Positions 25,122 through 34,110 of a DNA stretch of 64,000 nt are shown here, piece after piece. Position 1 is the first letter of the stretch, and each line of letters begins with the position of its first letter. The notes beneath the pieces were generated by a model, which was given only the letters and a program-made list of their open reading frames with translations, was not told the DNA's origin and did no database searches. A program made the position numbers and the translations under genes. This stretch comes from Hyphomicrobium sp. (GTDB lineage: Bacteria > Pseudomonadota > Alphaproteobacteria > Rhizobiales > Hyphomicrobiaceae), in NCBI RefSeq assembly GCF_019744875.1, contig NZ_JAIETU010000005.1, positions 682,001 through 746,000 on the forward strand. Direction: 5' to 3'.

Positions 25122-26603
25122 TCAGGCGACGAGGGCTTGAGACGCGGTCTTCACCTTCTGCGTCGAAGTGTTGGCGGTCGCCGCTGAAGCGGCGATGCGG
25201 CGCATGTTCTCCGAGATTTCGTGCACACCTTGGGATGCGGTCTGCATGTTCGCGGAGATGTCCTGGGTGACGGCGCCCTGTTCTTCCACGGCGGCCGCAA
25301 TGCCCTGCGAAATGTCGTTGATCGACGCGATGATGTCGGAGATTTCCCGGATGGCGGCCACGGCATCGTGGGTGCCGCTCTGGACGGTTGCGATCTGGGT
25401 CGAAATCTCCGCCGTTGCCTTCGCCGTTTGATTGGCGAGCGCCTTGACCTCCTGGGCGACGACTGCAAAGCCCTTGCCGGCATCGCCGGCGCGCGCCGCT
25501 TCGATGGTGGCGTTGAGGGCGAGCAGGTTGGTCTGCGACGCGATCGTGTTGATCAGCTCAACGACTTGCCCGATCCGCTCCGTCGTGCCGGACAGCCCGG
25601 CGACAACGCCGTTGGCGTGGGTGCTCTGCTGGACGGCGCGATGGGAGATCTGGGATGCTTCGTTGACGCGGCGGCTGATCTCCTGCACCGACGCGACAAG
25701 CTCTTCCGCGGCGGAGGCTACGGCCTGGACGTTTGCCGCCGTCTGGGACGACGCGCTTTCGGCGCTCACGACCTCGGTCGCCGTGCGCGCGATCTCGGTG
25801 GTGATGTGGCCGAGATCCGAGTCGATCTCGGTCTGGATGCGGGCCCGGCGCAGACGATCTTCCACGGCGCTCGTGATGTCGGTGCAGAATTTCACGATCT
25901 TGTACGGCACGCCCGACGGATCGAAAATCGGGTTGTAGGTTGCTTGCAGCCAGACGGTCTTGCCGCCCCGTCCGATGCGCTTGTATTCGGCCGATTGATA
26001 TTCGCCGCGGTTGAGGGCGGCCCAGAACTCACGATACCGCGGGCTCGAGCGCTCCGTACTCTCGACGAACATCTGGTGGTGTTGGCCCTTGACCTCGTCG
26101 AGGGTGTAGCCGGTGGCGGCGAGAAAATTGGCGTTAGCGGAAATCACAGTGCCGTCCAGGTTGAACTGAATGACGCCCTGGCTCTTGTCGATGGCTGCGA
26201 CCTGTCCCTGGAAATCGGCGTTGCGGAGCTTTGACTCGGTGATGTCGGTGCAGAACTTGATCACCTTGGTCGGCTTCCCGTTCGATCCGAGAATGGGATT
26301 GTAACTGGCCTGGAGCCAGATCACTTTGCCGCCCTTGCCGAGGCGCTTGTATTCGCCGGACTGGAACTCGCCGCGATTGAGATTTTCCCAGAATGTCTTG
26401 TAGCTCGCCTGCCTGTGTTCGGATGGTTCGACAAGCATGCGGTGGTGCTGGCTGCTGAGCTCGTCGAGCGAATACCCGACGGTCGAGAGGAAGTTGGCGT
26501 TCGCGTGCCGGATGGTGCCGTCCATGGAGAACTCGATCAGCGCCTGGGACCGATTGATGGCTGCAAGCTGCGCGTCGAGCTCCGTCGACTTGGATGAAAA
26601 CAT
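25122..26603 (-). CDS. Soluble methyl-accepting chemotaxis protein with tandem PAS domains
   Basis: A 493-residue cytoplasmic chemoreceptor. Two PAS-PAC units in tandem (residues about 10-125 and 132-247) are near copies of each other: each contains an S-x-Y-N-P-I-type strand ([10 protein letters not shown] and [10 protein letters not shown]) and ends KFCTDIT. The C-terminal signalling domain has the hairpin core [20 protein letters not shown] followed by [20 protein letters not shown]. No membrane segment is present. Aer-type receptors with this arrangement often sense redox or oxygen through flavin or haem, but the ligand is not visible. No che genes are nearby. Confidence 0.93.
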   Translation of the reverse strand: MFSSKSTELDAQLAAINRSQALIEFSMDGTIRHANANFLSTVGYSLDELSSQHHRMLVEPSEHRQASYKTFWENLNRGEFQSGEYKRLGKGGKVIWLQASYNPILGSNGKPTKVIKFCTDITESKLRNADFQGQVAAIDKSQGVIQFNLDGTVISANANFLAATGYTLDEVKGQHHQMFVESTERSSPRYREFWAALNRGEYQSAEYKRIGRGGKTVWLQATYNPIFDPSGVPYKIVKFCTDITSAVEDRLRRARIQTEIDSDLGHITTEIARTATEVVSAESASSQTAANVQAVASAAEELVASVQEISRRVNEASQISHRAVQQSTHANGVVAGLSGTTERIGQVVELINTIASQTNLLALNATIEAARAGDAGKGFAVVAQEVKALANQTAKATAEISTQIATVQSGTHDAVAAIREISDIIASINDISQGIAAAVEEQGAVTQDISANMQTASQGVHEISENMRRIAASAATANTSTQKVKTASQALVA

Positions 26604-26785
26604 CGTGCGTCCCCCGTGAAAACATGAAGCAGCGCCCGAATCATTATTTTGATAGCTGCAAATCCTCCGTTACCTGAAAGATATTTCACTGTCTATTACA
26701 CGCTGCTCAAATTTCAGCCACGTTTTGACAAGGAATTCCCAGATCTTAATCTGCCGCATGAAGATGCTATGACGTTCTCGCAACA

Positions 26786-26816
26786 AAAAAGGCCGCCAAG
26801 ATCTGGCGGCCTTTTT
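26786..26816. terminator. Intrinsic terminator downstream of the first sterol desaturase gene
   Basis: Inverted repeat AAAAAGGCCGCCA (26786-26798) and TGGCGGCCTTTTT (26804-26816) with loop AGATC. It lies 19 bp past the stop of the minus-strand gene at 26835 and ends its transcript before the chemoreceptor promoter. Confidence 0.92.
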
Positions 26817-26834
26817 CGCGTCTAGAGGTCTTGT

Positions 26835-27788
26835 TCAGCGCGTGGTCGGCATCGGCCTGTGGGCCGGCTCGTGGTGTTCGGGCTGCGCGCTGGCCGGGCC
26901 CACGTAGGGGGTTCCGGGCGTGTAGCGGAACGGGAACGCCAAGTGCTCGCGGTAGGACTTCGGGAACTGCGGGACGTCGTCGATACCCATGTCGTTGGCG
27001 GTGATGGGACGGGGCGGCTCCGGCTGGAAGGTGCCGAACATGCGGTCCCACACGGTGAGGAAGAGGCCGAAGTTGACGTCGCCTTCCTTGCCCCAGTTGA
27101 CGTGGTGGAGGTGGTGGATTTTGCCGATCGACAGGTGATTGCGGAGCGGCCCGAGGGCGGCATCGACATTCGAATGCTGCACGATGAGCTGCACGGAGAT
27201 CACGAAGCCGAGGAGCGTCGCCACTTCGACGGGCATGCCGCAAATCGCCATCGGCGCGGTGCCGAGGGCCATGTCGAGCGCCTGATGGAGCGGGTGGCGG
27301 ACAAGGCCGTTGAAGCCGTAGAGCCGCGAGACGCCGTGATGAACCGCGTGCAGCTTCCAAAGCGTCGCGTAACGGTGGCTCAGCCAATGAATGAACGTGA
27401 ACATGAAGTCGGCGATGACCAGCGCCAGGACGAGCTGGGCGAGGAGGGGCCACTCGCGCGGCCAGATGCCGATCAGTCCGCCGGGCTTGATGCTGAACAG
27501 CCAGGCGATGAACGGGATCATCAGGATGCCCGTCAGGCTCGTGCCCTCATAGACGATGGTGTGCCAGATGTTGGTCTGCTCGTCGCCGTGGGAGTGGTTC
27601 CACTCCTCGTGGAAGGGCAGAGCGCGCTCGGCGATGTGCGATGTTGCAAAGGCAAGGGCCAGCAACGGGGCGAGCCACGCATACGAGTGGCCGTTGGCCA
27701 CGATGAAGAAGGCCGCGCCGTTCAACCCGATCACCATGAACGGGAAATAGCCGTAGCGGACGATGGTCTGCCAATGTCCAGGTTGCAT
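26835..27788 (-). CDS. Sterol desaturase / fatty acid hydroxylase family membrane protein, copy 1
   Basis: A 317-residue di-iron membrane oxygenase of the fatty acid hydroxylase superfamily. The histidine clusters are visible: HWLSHR, HAVHHGVSRLYG, RHPLHQALD and IGKIHHLHHVNWG with HSNVD before it. Several hydrophobic segments surround them. These enzymes hydroxylate or desaturate lipid chains or sterol-like rings; in a bacterium, candidate substrates are fatty acids, carotenoids or hopanoids. It is a close paralogue of the next gene upstream. ATG at 27788 is chosen over GTG at 27791. Confidence 0.88.
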   Translation of the reverse strand: MQPGHWQTIVRYGYFPFMVIGLNGAAFFIVANGHSYAWLAPLLALAFATSHIAERALPFHEEWNHSHGDEQTNIWHTIVYEGTSLTGILMIPFIAWLFSIKPGGLIGIWPREWPLLAQLVLALVIADFMFTFIHWLSHRYATLWKLHAVHHGVSRLYGFNGLVRHPLHQALDMALGTAPMAICGMPVEVATLLGFVISVQLIVQHSNVDAALGPLRNHLSIGKIHHLHHVNWGKEGDVNFGLFLTVWDRMFGTFQPEPPRPITANDMGIDDVPQFPKSYREHLAFPFRYTPGTPYVGPASAQPEHHEPAHRPMPTTR

Positions 27789-28059
27789 CACATCCTCAGT
27801 GCGTCGTTGGTGTCGCCGTGTTTAACCGGGGAGCCAGGAACCGCGCATGCAAAAGTCGGTTGCTGGTAAACAGTCGAGAAAGACCAATGGTGGGTAACGC
27901 TCGACAGATCAATTTGATCCGGATCAGCGTGTTGCTTCATTGGGCTAAGATGTCGCATGTAACTCTGGCATCATCCGATCACGAACGTTATTGCCGCAGC
28001 ACAGTTCATCCTGCGCGATCCTTCGCGCCGGTCGTTCCGTTGCTGTTTCAGACGTCAGA

Positions 28060-29040
28060 TTAAATCTCTCCCGGACTGGCAGCGCCGCGCGCCCTTGCGG
28101 CCGGCGTCGCCGAGGCGGCGGTCCGTTGCGGCGGCGCATACGGGATTTCGGTTCCGGGGCAATAGAGACGCGGGAACGCAAGGTGGGCGCTGTAGGTGGT
28201 CGGAAAGTCCGGCACTTCGTCGATGCCAAGGTCGCCGGCGCGGATTGGTCTCGGCGGCTCGGGCGCGAACGTGCCGAGCAGGCGGTCCCATACGGTTGAG
28301 AACAGCCCGAAGTTGACGTCGCCCTCCTTGCCCCAGTTGACGTGGTGGAGGTGGTGGATCTTGCCGATCGACAGGTGATTGCGAAACGGCCCGAGGGCGG
28401 CATCGACATTCGAGTGCTGGACGATGAGTTGTATGGAAATGACGAACCCGAGCAGCGCGGCGACCTGAACGGGCATGCCGGCAAGCGCCATCGGCGCCGA
28501 CCCGACGGCCATGTCCAAGGCTTGATGCAGGGGATGGCGGACAAGGCCGTTGAAGCCGTAGAGCCGCGAGACACCGTGATGGACCGCGTGCAGGCGCCAG
28601 AGCCAACTGAAGCGATGGCTGAAATAGTGCACCATCGTGAAGGTGAAATCGGTGACGACGAGGGCCATGGCGAGCTGGGCCCACATCGGCCATTCCCGGG
28701 GCCAGAGCCCAATCAGCGTGCCGGGCGTGATGCTCAACGCCCAGGCCACGAGCGGGATCATCAGCACGCCGATGGCGCTGGTGCTCTCGTAGACGATCGT
28801 GTGCCAGACGTTGGCCTGGCCATCGCCGTGGCCGTGGTTCCATTCCTCGTGCACGGGAAGGACGCGCTCGGCCGCGAAGGCGGTTGCAAAGGCAACGGCC
28901 AGCAGCGCCGGCAGCCAGAGATAGGAATGCCCGTTGGCGATGGCGTAGTAGGCGGCGCCGTTCAGCCCCAGGACCATGGCGGGAACGTATGCGTACCGAA
29001 CGATTGTGCGCAGACCGTTGGATCTCATCATGAACCCCAT
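28060..29040 (-). CDS. Sterol desaturase / fatty acid hydroxylase family membrane protein, copy 2
   Basis: A 326-residue paralogue of the gene at 26835, on the same strand and separated from it by 271 bp. Long identical stretches (HAVHHGVSRLYGFNGLVRHP and IGKIHHLHHVNWGKEGDVNF) point to tandem duplication. The first His cluster differs (HYFSHR instead of HWLSHR), and the C-terminal tail diverges and is Ala/Pro-rich. All metal-ligand clusters are kept, so both copies should be active. The wide gap suggests separate promoters. Substrate unknown. Confidence 0.88.
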   Translation of the reverse strand: MGFMMRSNGLRTIVRYAYVPAMVLGLNGAAYYAIANGHSYLWLPALLAVAFATAFAAERVLPVHEEWNHGHGDGQANVWHTIVYESTSAIGVLMIPLVAWALSITPGTLIGLWPREWPMWAQLAMALVVTDFTFTMVHYFSHRFSWLWRLHAVHHGVSRLYGFNGLVRHPLHQALDMAVGSAPMALAGMPVQVAALLGFVISIQLIVQHSNVDAALGPFRNHLSIGKIHHLHHVNWGKEGDVNFGLFSTVWDRLLGTFAPEPPRPIRAGDLGIDEVPDFPTTYSAHLAFPRLYCPGTEIPYAPPQRTAASATPAARARGAASPGEI

Positions 29041-29147
29041 AATCCCGTTCGAGTGTAGGCTCGTTCGGGCGGCTCAGAGCGCGAGTTCGGCGGCGTTGGT
29101 AAACACCCCCGGCGTCGCGTCGAGATCTCCTGCTTAGGTTATGCTCC

Positions 29148-31190
29148 CTAGGTAGTCGAGCGCAATTCGACGATGAGGGTTCTGAGGGCGGCCCCGGTCG
29201 TGACGGGGAGGGCACATTCGGGACCGATGCAGACGTAGGCGGCCGGCTTGCCGTCGATCGCCGATTTTCCGTCGAGCGCGGCGACAGGCGGGAGAGACGA
29301 GGTGGGCGGAGGGGTCGCCACCGTGAGCTCGGCCGCGCCTGGCATCGACAACGCGTGGAGCTGGTGGAGCAGGTCGCGTCCGTCGTCGGCGCCTTCAGCC
29401 TTCGCCACGACCACGAGTTGTGGCGACAAGAGATCGAACGAGGCCGCCAGCAGTCCGGTGTGGGCGGCAAGGTTCTGCGCCATGTCCTGCGCGAACGCGT
29501 GCGCGGTTTCCTCGGCGCGCTGCTGGTAAGTCTGGTCGCCGGTCAGGAGAGCGAGCATGGCCAGGTTGGACACCATCACCGAATTGGCTGACGGGGTGGC
29601 ATCGTCGCTGCCGGGCTTCAGGCGCACGATCACATCCTGGGTGTCGTCGGCGGCGGTGAAGTAGCCGCCCCCGTCCGCGTCCCAATAGTGGGTATCGAGC
29701 ACCTTCACCCATCCCTCGGCGGTCTCGAGGTAGGTGCGCTCGCCCGTTGCCTGGAACAGACGCAACGCGCCCCAGATCATGTTGGCGTAGTCGCTCGCCG
29801 TGGCAGGTGCACGGCCCTGGCCGTGACGCACCGAGTGCACGAGGCGACTGGATACCGTCATCGTTTCCGCAACAAAGGTGAAGGCTGTTTTCGCCATCGT
29901 CACCCACGGTGCACGATCGAAGACGACACCTGCACGCGCGAGCGCGGCGATCATCAGGCCGTTCCAATCGGCGAGCACCTTGTCGTCCCAGCCGGGACGG
30001 ACGCGTTTGCCGCGGGCTTCGAGGAGCTTTGCGCGCAGGGCGGCGAGCTCGGCTTCATTGTCGGGCAGATCGGATCCCTTTGCGTTGAGGCGGTTCAGGA
30101 TCGTGTGGCCTTCCCAGTTGCCTTCGGGGGTGACGTCGTAGGCTCGTCCGAACACGGCGGCCTGCTCCGGCCCGAGCACGGCTTCGATCTCGGTGGCCGA
30201 CCAGACGTAGAACCGGCCTTCCTCGCCTTCCGAGTCCGCGTCGAGCGCGGAGGCGAAGCCGCCGCCGTCGACGATCATCTCGCGGGCGAGCCAGTCGACG
30301 GTTTCAGCGATGCGCGCTTCAAGCAACGGGCTTTGCGTTTCGCGCCAGACCTCCGTCATCAGGTCGATCAGCAGTGCGTTGTCGTAGAGCATCTTCTCGA
30401 AGTGCGGGGCGAGCCAGAACTCGTCGACCGAGTAGCGCGCGAAGCCACCGCCAAGGTGATCGTAGATGCCGCCCTGTGAGATGCGCTCCAACGTCTTGGT
30501 GACAGCGGCCTCGGCGGACTTGTCCTTGTAGCGGATGGCGCCGCGCCACAGGAGCCAGAAGAAGCTCCACTGCGGAAACTTGGGTGCACCCGTGATCCCG
30601 CCGTTGATGGGATCCACCACCCGCGCCAGGCGCTGGGTGACCTCGCGCAAGAGAGTATGGGTGACGGATGTTTCTGCATCGGTCACCGGGCGGTGACTGA
30701 GTGCGTGCACCAAGGCCGCGGCGTTGCTCGCGACCTTCTCTGGCTCCTGGCGGTAGATGTTCGAGATGCGCTGCAGGACATCGACGAAGGGGGGACGGCC
30801 GTATGCGCCCTGCTTCGGAAAGTAGGTGCCGCCCCAGAACGGGCGTGCGTCTGCGTCGAGGAACATCGTCAGCGGCCAGCCGCCCTGCTGGCCGAGCCGG
30901 TGGAGGGCGCCCATGTAGATGGCGTCGATGTCGGGCCGTTCCTCGCGGTCGACTTTGATGTTCACGAATAGCTCGTTCATCACCGCGGCCGTCGCCTCGT
31001 CCTCGAAGCTCTCGTGCGCCATGACGTGACACCAGTGGCAGGCGGAGTACCCGACCGACAGAAGGATGGGCTTTCCCGTTCGCTTGGCTTCGGCCAACGC
31101 TTCCGGACCCCAGGCCCACCAGTGGACGGGATTGTCCCGGTGCTGCACCAGGTAGGGGCTGCTCTCGTCGCCGAGGCGGTTGCGGCTCAT
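29148..31190 (-). CDS. YyaL/SSP411-type protein (DUF255 thioredoxin domain plus alpha/alpha-barrel)
   Basis: A 680-residue two-part protein. The N-terminal DUF255 thioredoxin-like domain (residues about 1-165) includes [20 protein letters not shown] and the cysteine motif [18 protein letters not shown]. The rest resembles a six-hairpin (AGE/N-acylglucosamine epimerase-like) barrel, with [42 protein letters not shown] and [15 protein letters not shown]. It is conserved from bacteria to animals (SPATA20), but the reaction is unknown. Single gene, divergent from mnmE. Confidence 0.92.
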   Translation of the reverse strand: MSRNRLGDESSPYLVQHRDNPVHWWAWGPEALAEAKRTGKPILLSVGYSACHWCHVMAHESFEDEATAAVMNELFVNIKVDREERPDIDAIYMGALHRLGQQGGWPLTMFLDADARPFWGGTYFPKQGAYGRPPFVDVLQRISNIYRQEPEKVASNAAALVHALSHRPVTDAETSVTHTLLREVTQRLARVVDPINGGITGAPKFPQWSFFWLLWRGAIRYKDKSAEAAVTKTLERISQGGIYDHLGGGFARYSVDEFWLAPHFEKMLYDNALLIDLMTEVWRETQSPLLEARIAETVDWLAREMIVDGGGFASALDADSEGEEGRFYVWSATEIEAVLGPEQAAVFGRAYDVTPEGNWEGHTILNRLNAKGSDLPDNEAELAALRAKLLEARGKRVRPGWDDKVLADWNGLMIAALARAGVVFDRAPWVTMAKTAFTFVAETMTVSSRLVHSVRHGQGRAPATASDYANMIWGALRLFQATGERTYLETAEGWVKVLDTHYWDADGGGYFTAADDTQDVIVRLKPGSDDATPSANSVMVSNLAMLALLTGDQTYQQRAEETAHAFAQDMAQNLAAHTGLLAASFDLLSPQLVVVAKAEGADDGRDLLHQLHALSMPGAAELTVATPPPTSSLPPVAALDGKSAIDGKPAAYVCIGPECALPVTTGAALRTLIVELRSTT

Positions 31191-31286
31191 GCCTTCTGTC
31201 CTTTGTTTGGCTTTGCGGCCCGTGTCAGGTAAGTCGCGGGTGACGGCTTTGCGTTCCGACGAGGTTGCGTTCCAGCGAGACTAGCC

Positions 31287-32636
31287 ATGACGACCACCCT
31301 TCAGCCAACCATCTTTGCGCTTGCCAGTGCACCGGGCCGCGCCGGCGTTGCCGTCGTGCGGATCTCGGGCACGGCGGCCGGGCGCGTGATCGACGCCATG
31401 GCCGCGCCGCGTCCCGAGGCGCGCCGCGCCACCGGGCGGTTCATCCGTCATCCGGAGAGCGGCGACAAGCTCGATCGCGGAGTGGTGCTCTGGTTTCCGG
31501 CTCCGGCGAGTTTCACGGGCGAGGACGTGGTGGAGCTTCATCTGCACGGCGGGCGCGCTGTGGTGGCGGCGGTGCTCACCGCGCTCGGCCTGCTGCCGGG
31601 GCTGCGCATGGCCGAGCCCGGCGAGTTCGCGAGGCGGGCATTCGAAGCGGGCAAGGTCGATCTCGCCGAGGTGGAAGGTCTTGCCGACCTCATCGATGCG
31701 GAGACCGAAGGCCAGCGGCGCCAGGCGCTCGCGCAGGCCTCGGGCGCTCTGTCTGATCTCTACGACGGCTGGCGCGCAAGCCTCGTCGATGCGCTCGCGC
31801 TGATCGAAGCCGGTCTCGATTTCGCCGATGAAGGCGATGTCGGGACGCGCACCTTCTCCGAGGCGACATCCGTCATCAAGGTGCTCAACCAAGCGGTGAT
31901 CCATCACCTCGAGGACGGTCACCGCGGTGAGATCCTGCGCGACGGGTTTCGGGTGGCGCTCGTCGGTCCGCCGAACGCGGGCAAGTCGAGCCTGCTGAAT
32001 GCTCTGGCGCGGCGGGACGCGGCGATCGTTTCGTCGGAAGCCGGGACGACGCGAGACGTGATCGAAGTGCGGCTGGATCTCGGCGGGCTGCCGGTCATCG
32101 TTTCCGACACGGCCGGGTTTCGCGAGGCCGCCGGAGATGTAGAGCGCGAAGGCATGCGGCGCAGCCTTGTGGCGGCGGAAGCGGCCGATCTCGTGCTCTG
32201 GCTCACGGAAGCGTCGGCGCCGGAGACCGCATTGCCGCCGGCGCTGGCGCCGCTCGCCGAGCGCACGCTGCTGGTGCTCAACAAGACAGACCTGATGGCG
32301 GGCGGCACGGCACCCGCGGCGCTGCCGGATGACATGGTGCCACTATCGGTGACGACTGGCGACGGGCTCGACGCGCTCATCAAGCGCATTGCGGTGATCG
32401 CTTCCGAGCGCATCGGTCACCATGCGGAACCTGCTCTCACGCAAGTCCGTCACCGGCGGCTCGTGGAAGCCTGCCGTGACAATCTCCAGGCCTTCCTCGA
32501 CGGCGCATCGGAGGATGTGGAGCTTCGTGCGGAGGATTTGCGGCTTGCGGCAGACGCGCTCGGGCGCATCACGGGCCGCGTGGATGTCGAGGACGTTCTG
32601 GATCAGGTGTTCGGACGCTTCTGCATCGGAAAGTAG
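31287..32636 (+). CDS. mnmE: tRNA uridine-34 modification GTPase MnmE
   Basis: Works with MnmG to install the carboxymethylaminomethyl group at U34 of tRNAs. The 449-residue protein has the N-terminal folate-binding domain (starting TIFALASAPGRAGVAVVRIS), a helical domain, an inserted G domain (VALVGPPNAGKSSLLNALA, SDTAGFRE, LVLNKTDL), and the C-terminal CIGK motif (FCIGK) with the catalytic Cys. The MnmG partner is encoded 1.5 kb downstream, with the parS region in between. Confidence 0.97.
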   Translation: MTTTLQPTIFALASAPGRAGVAVVRISGTAAGRVIDAMAAPRPEARRATGRFIRHPESGDKLDRGVVLWFPAPASFTGEDVVELHLHGGRAVVAAVLTALGLLPGLRMAEPGEFARRAFEAGKVDLAEVEGLADLIDAETEGQRRQALAQASGALSDLYDGWRASLVDALALIEAGLDFADEGDVGTRTFSEATSVIKVLNQAVIHHLEDGHRGEILRDGFRVALVGPPNAGKSSLLNALARRDAAIVSSEAGTTRDVIEVRLDLGGLPVIVSDTAGFREAAGDVEREGMRRSLVAAEAADLVLWLTEASAPETALPPALAPLAERTLLVLNKTDLMAGGTAPAALPDDMVPLSVTTGDGLDALIKRIAVIASERIGHHAEPALTQVRHRRLVEACRDNLQAFLDGASEDVELRAEDLRLAADALGRITGRVDVEDVLDQVFGRFCIGK

Positions 32637-32687
32637 AGCGGCCTGGTCTTGTCTGGCTGCGGCTTGCGACGGCCAAGTGGCACGCAA

Positions 32688-32703
32688 TGTTTCACGTGAA
32701 TCC
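32688..32703. other. parS-like site 1
   Basis: TGTTTCACGTGAATCC, two mismatches to the alphaproteobacterial parS palindrome TGTTTCACGTGAAACA. ParB-CTP clamps should load here. Left half of the first parS-hairpin-parS module. Confidence 0.9.
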
Positions 32704-32711
32704 ACTTTTTT

Positions 32712-32737
32712 GCGGCGACGCGCTGAAGCATCGCCGC
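32712..32737. repeat. Hairpin between parS sites 1 and 2
   Basis: GCGGCGACGC and GCATCGCCGC pair over 10 bp with one mismatch around a 6-base loop. The same stem, GCGATGC/GCATCGC, recurs at the same place in the second module at 32946. Confidence 0.65.
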
Positions 32738-32748
32738 TGGTCACGATC

Positions 32749-32764
32749 CGTTTCACGTGAATCC
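32749..32764. other. parS-like site 2
   Basis: CGTTTCACGTGAATCC, with the intact 12 bp core TTTCACGTGAAT. It is preceded by CACGATC, as is site 4. The distance from the start of site 1 to the end of site 2 is 77 bp. Confidence 0.88.
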
Positions 32765-32799
32765 ATTTCGCGCCTGAACCGACCCATCCTCATCGGTCC

Positions 32800-32826
32800 G
32801 TCATCCCGACGCAGGTCGGGACCCAC
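32800..32826 (+). repeat. GTCATCC palindromic element, copy 1
   Basis: Starts GTCATCC, forms the hairpin CCCGAC-GCAG-GTCGGG (32805-32820), and ends GGGACCCA. It shares its ends with three other elements in this intergenic region. Confidence 0.6.
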
Positions 32827-32920
32827 GCAAGTCAATCTTCGCGCAGCGCTCCGGGCGTGCGGGCGGGTACGAGGATGTCGGGTTCGATTGCGCGGGCGAC
32901 GATCCCCGCGTGGCACGATG

Positions 32921-32936
32921 TGTTTCACGTGAATCC
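32921..32936. other. parS-like site 3
   Basis: TGTTTCACGTGAATCC, identical to site 1. It opens the second 77 bp module. Confidence 0.9.
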
Positions 32937-32945
32937 TCTTTCGCG

Positions 32946-32965
32946 GCGATGCGTGGGAGCATCGC
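32946..32965. repeat. Hairpin between parS sites 3 and 4
   Basis: Perfect 7 bp stem GCGATGC/GCATCGC with loop GTGGGA. It occupies the same place in the module as the hairpin at 32712, although the surrounding bases have diverged. Confidence 0.65.
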
Positions 32966-32981
32966 GTCTCCCAGCACGATC

Positions 32982-32997
32982 CGTTTCACGTGAATCC
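32982..32997. other. parS-like site 4
   Basis: CGTTTCACGTGAATCC, identical to site 2 and again preceded by CACGATC. It closes the second 77 bp module. Confidence 0.88.
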
Positions 32998-33054
32998 AAA
33001 TCTTGCCGGGGTTGATGCCGGTTGTGCGCGCTGGCGGTGCCGCCCGTCCTGGGA

Positions 33055-33083
33055 GTCATCCTAGGCCTCGTGCCTAGGATCCA
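33055..33083 (+). repeat. GTCATCC palindromic element, copy 2
   Basis: GTCATCCTAGG...CCTAGGATCCA with a perfect hairpin ATCCTAGGC-CTCGT-GCCTAGGAT (33058-33080). Read as protein it gives VILGLVPRI, which produces a spurious short reading frame. Confidence 0.7.
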
Positions 33084-33163
33084 TCGCGCAGCGGCAACGA
33101 AGCGTGGAGGTGGCGGCCAAGTCATGCTTCCTGGTGAGTCCCCTTCCCATGCTGAACCTTGGG

Positions 33164-33213
33164 TCCTCGGGCGTCCCTGCGAGCATGGCTGCGCCATGAT
33201 CCCGAGGATGACA
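33164..33213 (-). repeat. GTCATCC palindromic element, copy 3 (extended, inverted)
   Basis: CCTCGGG (33165-33171) pairs with CCCGAGG (33201-33207), and an inner hairpin CATGGC-TGC-GCCATG lies between them. It ends GGATGAC, that is GTCATCC on the minus strand. Confidence 0.6.
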
Positions 33214-33271
33214 GTGAAGGGCGACGTCGGGAGCGACACGGGGGTCGCGTAGCAGCTCAATCGGCATGCAA

Positions 33272-33287
33272 TGTTTCACGTGAATCC
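33272..33287. other. parS-like site 5
   Basis: TGTTTCACGTGAATCC, identical to sites 1 and 3. Its start is 42 bp from that of site 6, and no hairpin separates the two. Confidence 0.9.
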
Positions 33288-33313
33288 ACTTTTGCGCGGA
33301 TACTGGCACCCGA

Positions 33314-33329
33314 TGTTTCACGTGAATCA
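33314..33329. other. parS-like site 6
   Basis: TGTTTCACGTGAATCA, one mismatch to the TGTTTCACGTGAAACA palindrome (T for A at position 14). With site g in rsmG it is the closest to consensus. Confidence 0.9.
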
Positions 33330-33403
33330 GCGACGGCACCCGTCTTGCGCATCGCGCGGCGCCGGACGTGCGCTCGCCGTTCGAGGCGTCTCCGGCCGAG
33401 AGC

Positions 33404-33434
33404 TGGATCCTAGGCACAAGGCCTAGGATGACAG
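33404..33434 (-). repeat. GTCATCC palindromic element, copy 4 (inverted)
   Basis: Perfect hairpin ATCCTAGGC-ACAAG-GCCTAGGAT (33407-33429) followed by GACAG. It is in opposite orientation to copy 2 and again encodes VILGLVPRI on the minus strand. Confidence 0.7.
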
Positions 33435-33491
33435 TGTGGGTGAGTGTCTCATCGCCAGTCAGGGAGCGCTTTGCCCGCCCCGTCAAACCGC

Positions 33492-33938
33492 CTAACGGCT
33501 CAGGGCGGACTGCATGTCGGCGTTGGAGGCGAATGCCGACTGGACGACGACCGTATCCGGCACATCAGGCAGGCTTGCGGTCTGAGACTTGGGGCGGCAG
33601 CGGTCACGGGCGAGCGCGAGAAGGTGCGCGTTGCGCTGGGAGAGGGCGTCGGCCTCCTTGCCGGCTGCGTTCTGGAAGTCGAGCCCGATCCAGGCCGGCC
33701 ACACGAAGATGCCCGCGACGCCTGCAACGACGTTCTGGCCGAGCTTGAAGCCCTGCTCGGCGGAAAGGTCGGTGATCTTGGCATTATTGATGCGCGTCTC
33801 GGCCTCGATGGCCTCGCACGTCACGTGCTTGTCGGACGCCAGCACGAGCGGGGAAATCTCCGGCGCGCGGCCCGCACAGCCGCTCAGCGTCAACGCGACG
33901 CTCACCCCAACGCTCACCCCCGTGACACCTTTCAGCAT
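33492..33938 (-). CDS. Small lipoprotein of unknown function
   Basis: I do not recognise a family. The 148-residue product has a lipoprotein signal peptide with lipobox LSGC (Cys21), then a mature part of about 128 residues containing a mildly hydrophobic Gly-rich stretch (KLGQNVVAGVAGIFVWPAW) that could be a membrane-associated helix. That is followed by a charged helix (AAGKEADALSQRNAHLLALA). It lies between the parS array and mnmG on the opposite strand. Codon use looks normal for the genome. A membrane-associated lipoprotein is the safest call. Confidence 0.7.
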   Translation of the reverse strand: MLKGVTGVSVGVSVALTLSGCAGRAPEISPLVLASDKHVTCEAIEAETRINNAKITDLSAEQGFKLGQNVVAGVAGIFVWPAWIGLDFQNAAGKEADALSQRNAHLLALARDRCRPKSQTASLPDVPDTVVVQSAFASNADMQSALSR

Positions 33939-34110
33939 ACAGCACTCCCCCCAACAAACGCCGAGGTAGCGTCGGCTGGAAATGAGGTGTCCGTAAGCGG
34001 CGGAATCTCCCTTTCCACATCAAAACGGAGATTTCCACGGCTTGCGTGCGCTTTGACCCTCGCGCAGGCGTCCTGTATCTCTCGCCGGACTCTTGGATGG
34101 GCGAAAGCGG

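Noticed and set aside
33061-33486. A 141-residue minus-strand frame in the parS region
   Set aside because: It is built from the palindromic elements and parS copies (it contains the VILGLVPRI repeat peptide and IHVKH from parS), so it is a spurious frame.
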